DNA of 5,944 nucleotides from Francisellaceae bacterium (GTDB lineage: Bacteria > Pseudomonadota > Gammaproteobacteria > Berkiellales > Berkiellaceae). Every line of letters begins with the position of its first letter. Position 1 is the stretch's first letter. The position numbers were made by a program, and so were the translations under genes. The notes under the pieces are model-generated. The model saw only the letters and a program-made list of their open reading frames with translations, made no database searches and was not told the DNA's origin. Positions 4,872 to 5,944 of the stretch are shown here, piece by piece. The stretch is from the NCBI GenBank assembly GCA_023266415.1, contig JAHFQG010000075.1:1-5944 (forward strand), in the 5' to 3' direction.

Positions 4872-5944
4872 ACGCTCTTGAGTTAACCAAAATTTTGATT
4901 GAAAAACCTTCTATTACGCCTAAAGATGGGGAATGTCAGGCCTATTTAGGGACTTTGCTGACTGATATGGGCTTTGCATGCCATATCATGAACCAGCACG
5001 ATGTCCAAAATCTCTGGGCGGTGTATGGACAAGAAGGCCCTCTCTTTTGCTTTGCAGGCCATACCGATGTGGTGCCCCCGGGTACCCTTGCGGATTGGCT
5101 CAGCGCCCCTTTTCAAGCCAGTGAACGAGAAGGATATGTGTATGGTCGTGGTGCGGCGGACATGAAAAGTGGTCTTGCTTGCATGATAACCGCCACCCAA
5201 CGCTTTTTAAAAAAACATTCTCACCCCAAAGCCCGTATTGCTTTTTTGCTTACTTCCGATGAAGAAGGTCTCGCCATCCATGGAACACAGTACGTTGTAC
5301 AACAGTTAAAAAAGGCGGGCGAACGCATTGACTGGTGTGTGATCACAGAACCTTCCAGCTTACATATCTTTGGAGATACTATCCGCATTGGGCGTCGTGG
5401 GACCCTGACAGGCACCCTCACCTTAATGGGCAAACAAGGTCATGTGGCATACCCACATTTGGCGCTCAACCCCATCCATGCAGCCGTGCCTTTTTTACAA
5501 GATTTGCTCCAAGTGGCATGGGATGCAGGCCATCCGCATTTCCCCCCAACTGGCTTTCAAATCGTCAATATACAAGCAGGTACGGGGGCAAACAATGTGA
5601 TCCCAGGCACACTCACCCTAGATTTCAATTTTCGGTACAACCCGCATCACACCAAACATTCGTTGGCGGCACAGGTAGAGGCTTTGTTACAGGCTCATGC
5701 CTTGACCTATGAGTTATCTTGGCATTGGGGGGGCAAGCCTTTTCTGACTGATCCCGATAGTCTATTAGTTCATAAAACCCAAGCGGTTCTTCAAAAAATA
5801 ACGGGGGTTTCTCCTCAGTTGTCTACCGGGGGGGGCACATCGGACGCCCGCTTCATAGCAGACATCTGCCCCCAAATTGTCGAAATTGGGGTGTTGAACG
5901 AGAGTATTCATCAGGTGAATGAGCGGGTGGCTATTTCAGACATT
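4868..5944 (+). CDS. dapE: Succinyl-diaminopimelate desuccinylase (3' partial)
   Basis: DapE hydrolyses N-succinyl-L,L-diaminopimelate to L,L-diaminopimelate and succinate, two steps after DapD, with a two-zinc centre of the M20 family. The window holds 359 codons and the frame runs off the right edge; E. coli DapE has 375 residues, so roughly 15-20 are missing. The metal and catalytic residues present are His65 (GHTDVV), Asp98 (GRGAADMK), Glu132 and Glu133 (SDEEG), Glu161 (EPSS) and His348 (NESIH). GRRGTL (175-180), [12 protein letters not shown] (191-202), [12 protein letters not shown] (236-247) and [10 protein letters not shown] (320-329) are family signatures. Residues 191-198 belong to the dimerisation domain, whose His192 completes the active site of the partner subunit in the Haemophilus enzyme. 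The GTG start overlaps the dapD stop (GTGA) and follows GGGAGG, so the two are translated from one message. Confidence 0.96.
   Translation, partial: MNALELTKILIEKPSITPKDGECQAYLGTLLTDMGFACHIMNQHDVQNLWAVYGQEGPLFCFAGHTDVVPPGTLADWLSAPFQASEREGYVYGRGAADMKSGLACMITATQRFLKKHSHPKARIAFLLTSDEEGLAIHGTQYVVQQLKKAGERIDWCVITEPSSLHIFGDTIRIGRRGTLTGTLTLMGKQGHVAYPHLALNPIHAAVPFLQDLLQVAWDAGHPHFPPTGFQIVNIQAGTGANNVIPGTLTLDFNFRYNPHHTKHSLAAQVEALLQAHALTYELSWHWGGKPFLTDPDSLLVHKTQAVLQKITGVSPQLSTGGGTSDARFIADICPQIVEIGVLNESIHQVNERVAISDI
5828..5835 (+). repeat. G8 homopolymer in dapE
   Basis: Eight consecutive G bases encode the conserved glycines in STGGGTSD. The frame is intact across it and the motif aligns with E. coli without insertion, so the run is in register. 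It is an unusual codon choice, since other Gly codons would break the run. Confidence 0.6.

Noticed and set aside
5335..5712. Plus-strand open frame of 125 codons inside dapE in another frame
   Set aside because: The dapE frame through the same bases carries all the M20 signatures; this is an out-of-frame shadow with Arg/Pro/Ser-rich composition.

Overview
The window looks like a piece of a gammaproteobacterial chromosome with moderate G+C. The clearest pointer is the order ftsB - ispD/ispF - surE - nlpD on the minus strand, a trimmed version of the ftsB-ispD-ispF-truD-surE-pcm-nlpD-rpoS neighbourhood known from many Gammaproteobacteria. The dapD and dapE products also resemble the E. coli type along their whole length. 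I cannot name the species. Two gene fusions, four-base stop/start overlaps and a possible ankyrin-repeat protein would fit a compact, perhaps host-associated lineage (Legionellales/Coxiella-like is one guess), but this is inference.

Layout. Bases 1-450 (+) hold the 3' end of an unrecognised gene whose start lies left of the window; it has one ankyrin-like repeat and a proline-rich tail. It converges on, and overlaps by 12 bases, the minus-strand cluster at 439-3971. In transcription order that cluster is ftsB (3971-3681), a fused ispDF (3684-2533), surE (2536-1775) and a fused yqaA-nlpD (1728-439). The first three genes overlap by ATGA; the last is 46 bases downstream of surE. A 72-base gap (3972-4043) separates ftsB from divergent dapD (4044-4871, +), which overlaps dapE (4868-5944, +, cut by the right edge) by GTGA. 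No stretch over 300 bases lacks a gene. I saw no tRNA, rRNA, CRISPR array, insertion sequence or convincing terminator.

How the genes work together. Most serve the cell envelope. DapD and DapE make the L,L-diaminopimelate precursor of peptidoglycan meso-DAP and of lysine. IspDF supplies isoprenoid precursors, including those for the undecaprenyl lipid carrier. FtsB belongs to the FtsQLB divisome complex. NlpD-type proteins activate the septal amidase AmiC. SurE is a housekeeping nucleotidase.

The most notable item is the yqaA-nlpD fusion. The last membrane helix of a DedA/YqaA-type protein runs straight into an intact lipobox (LAGC) followed by the LysM and degenerate M23 domains of NlpD. 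One helix may therefore serve both as a transmembrane segment and as a lipoprotein signal peptide. I found no clearly new multi-gene system.
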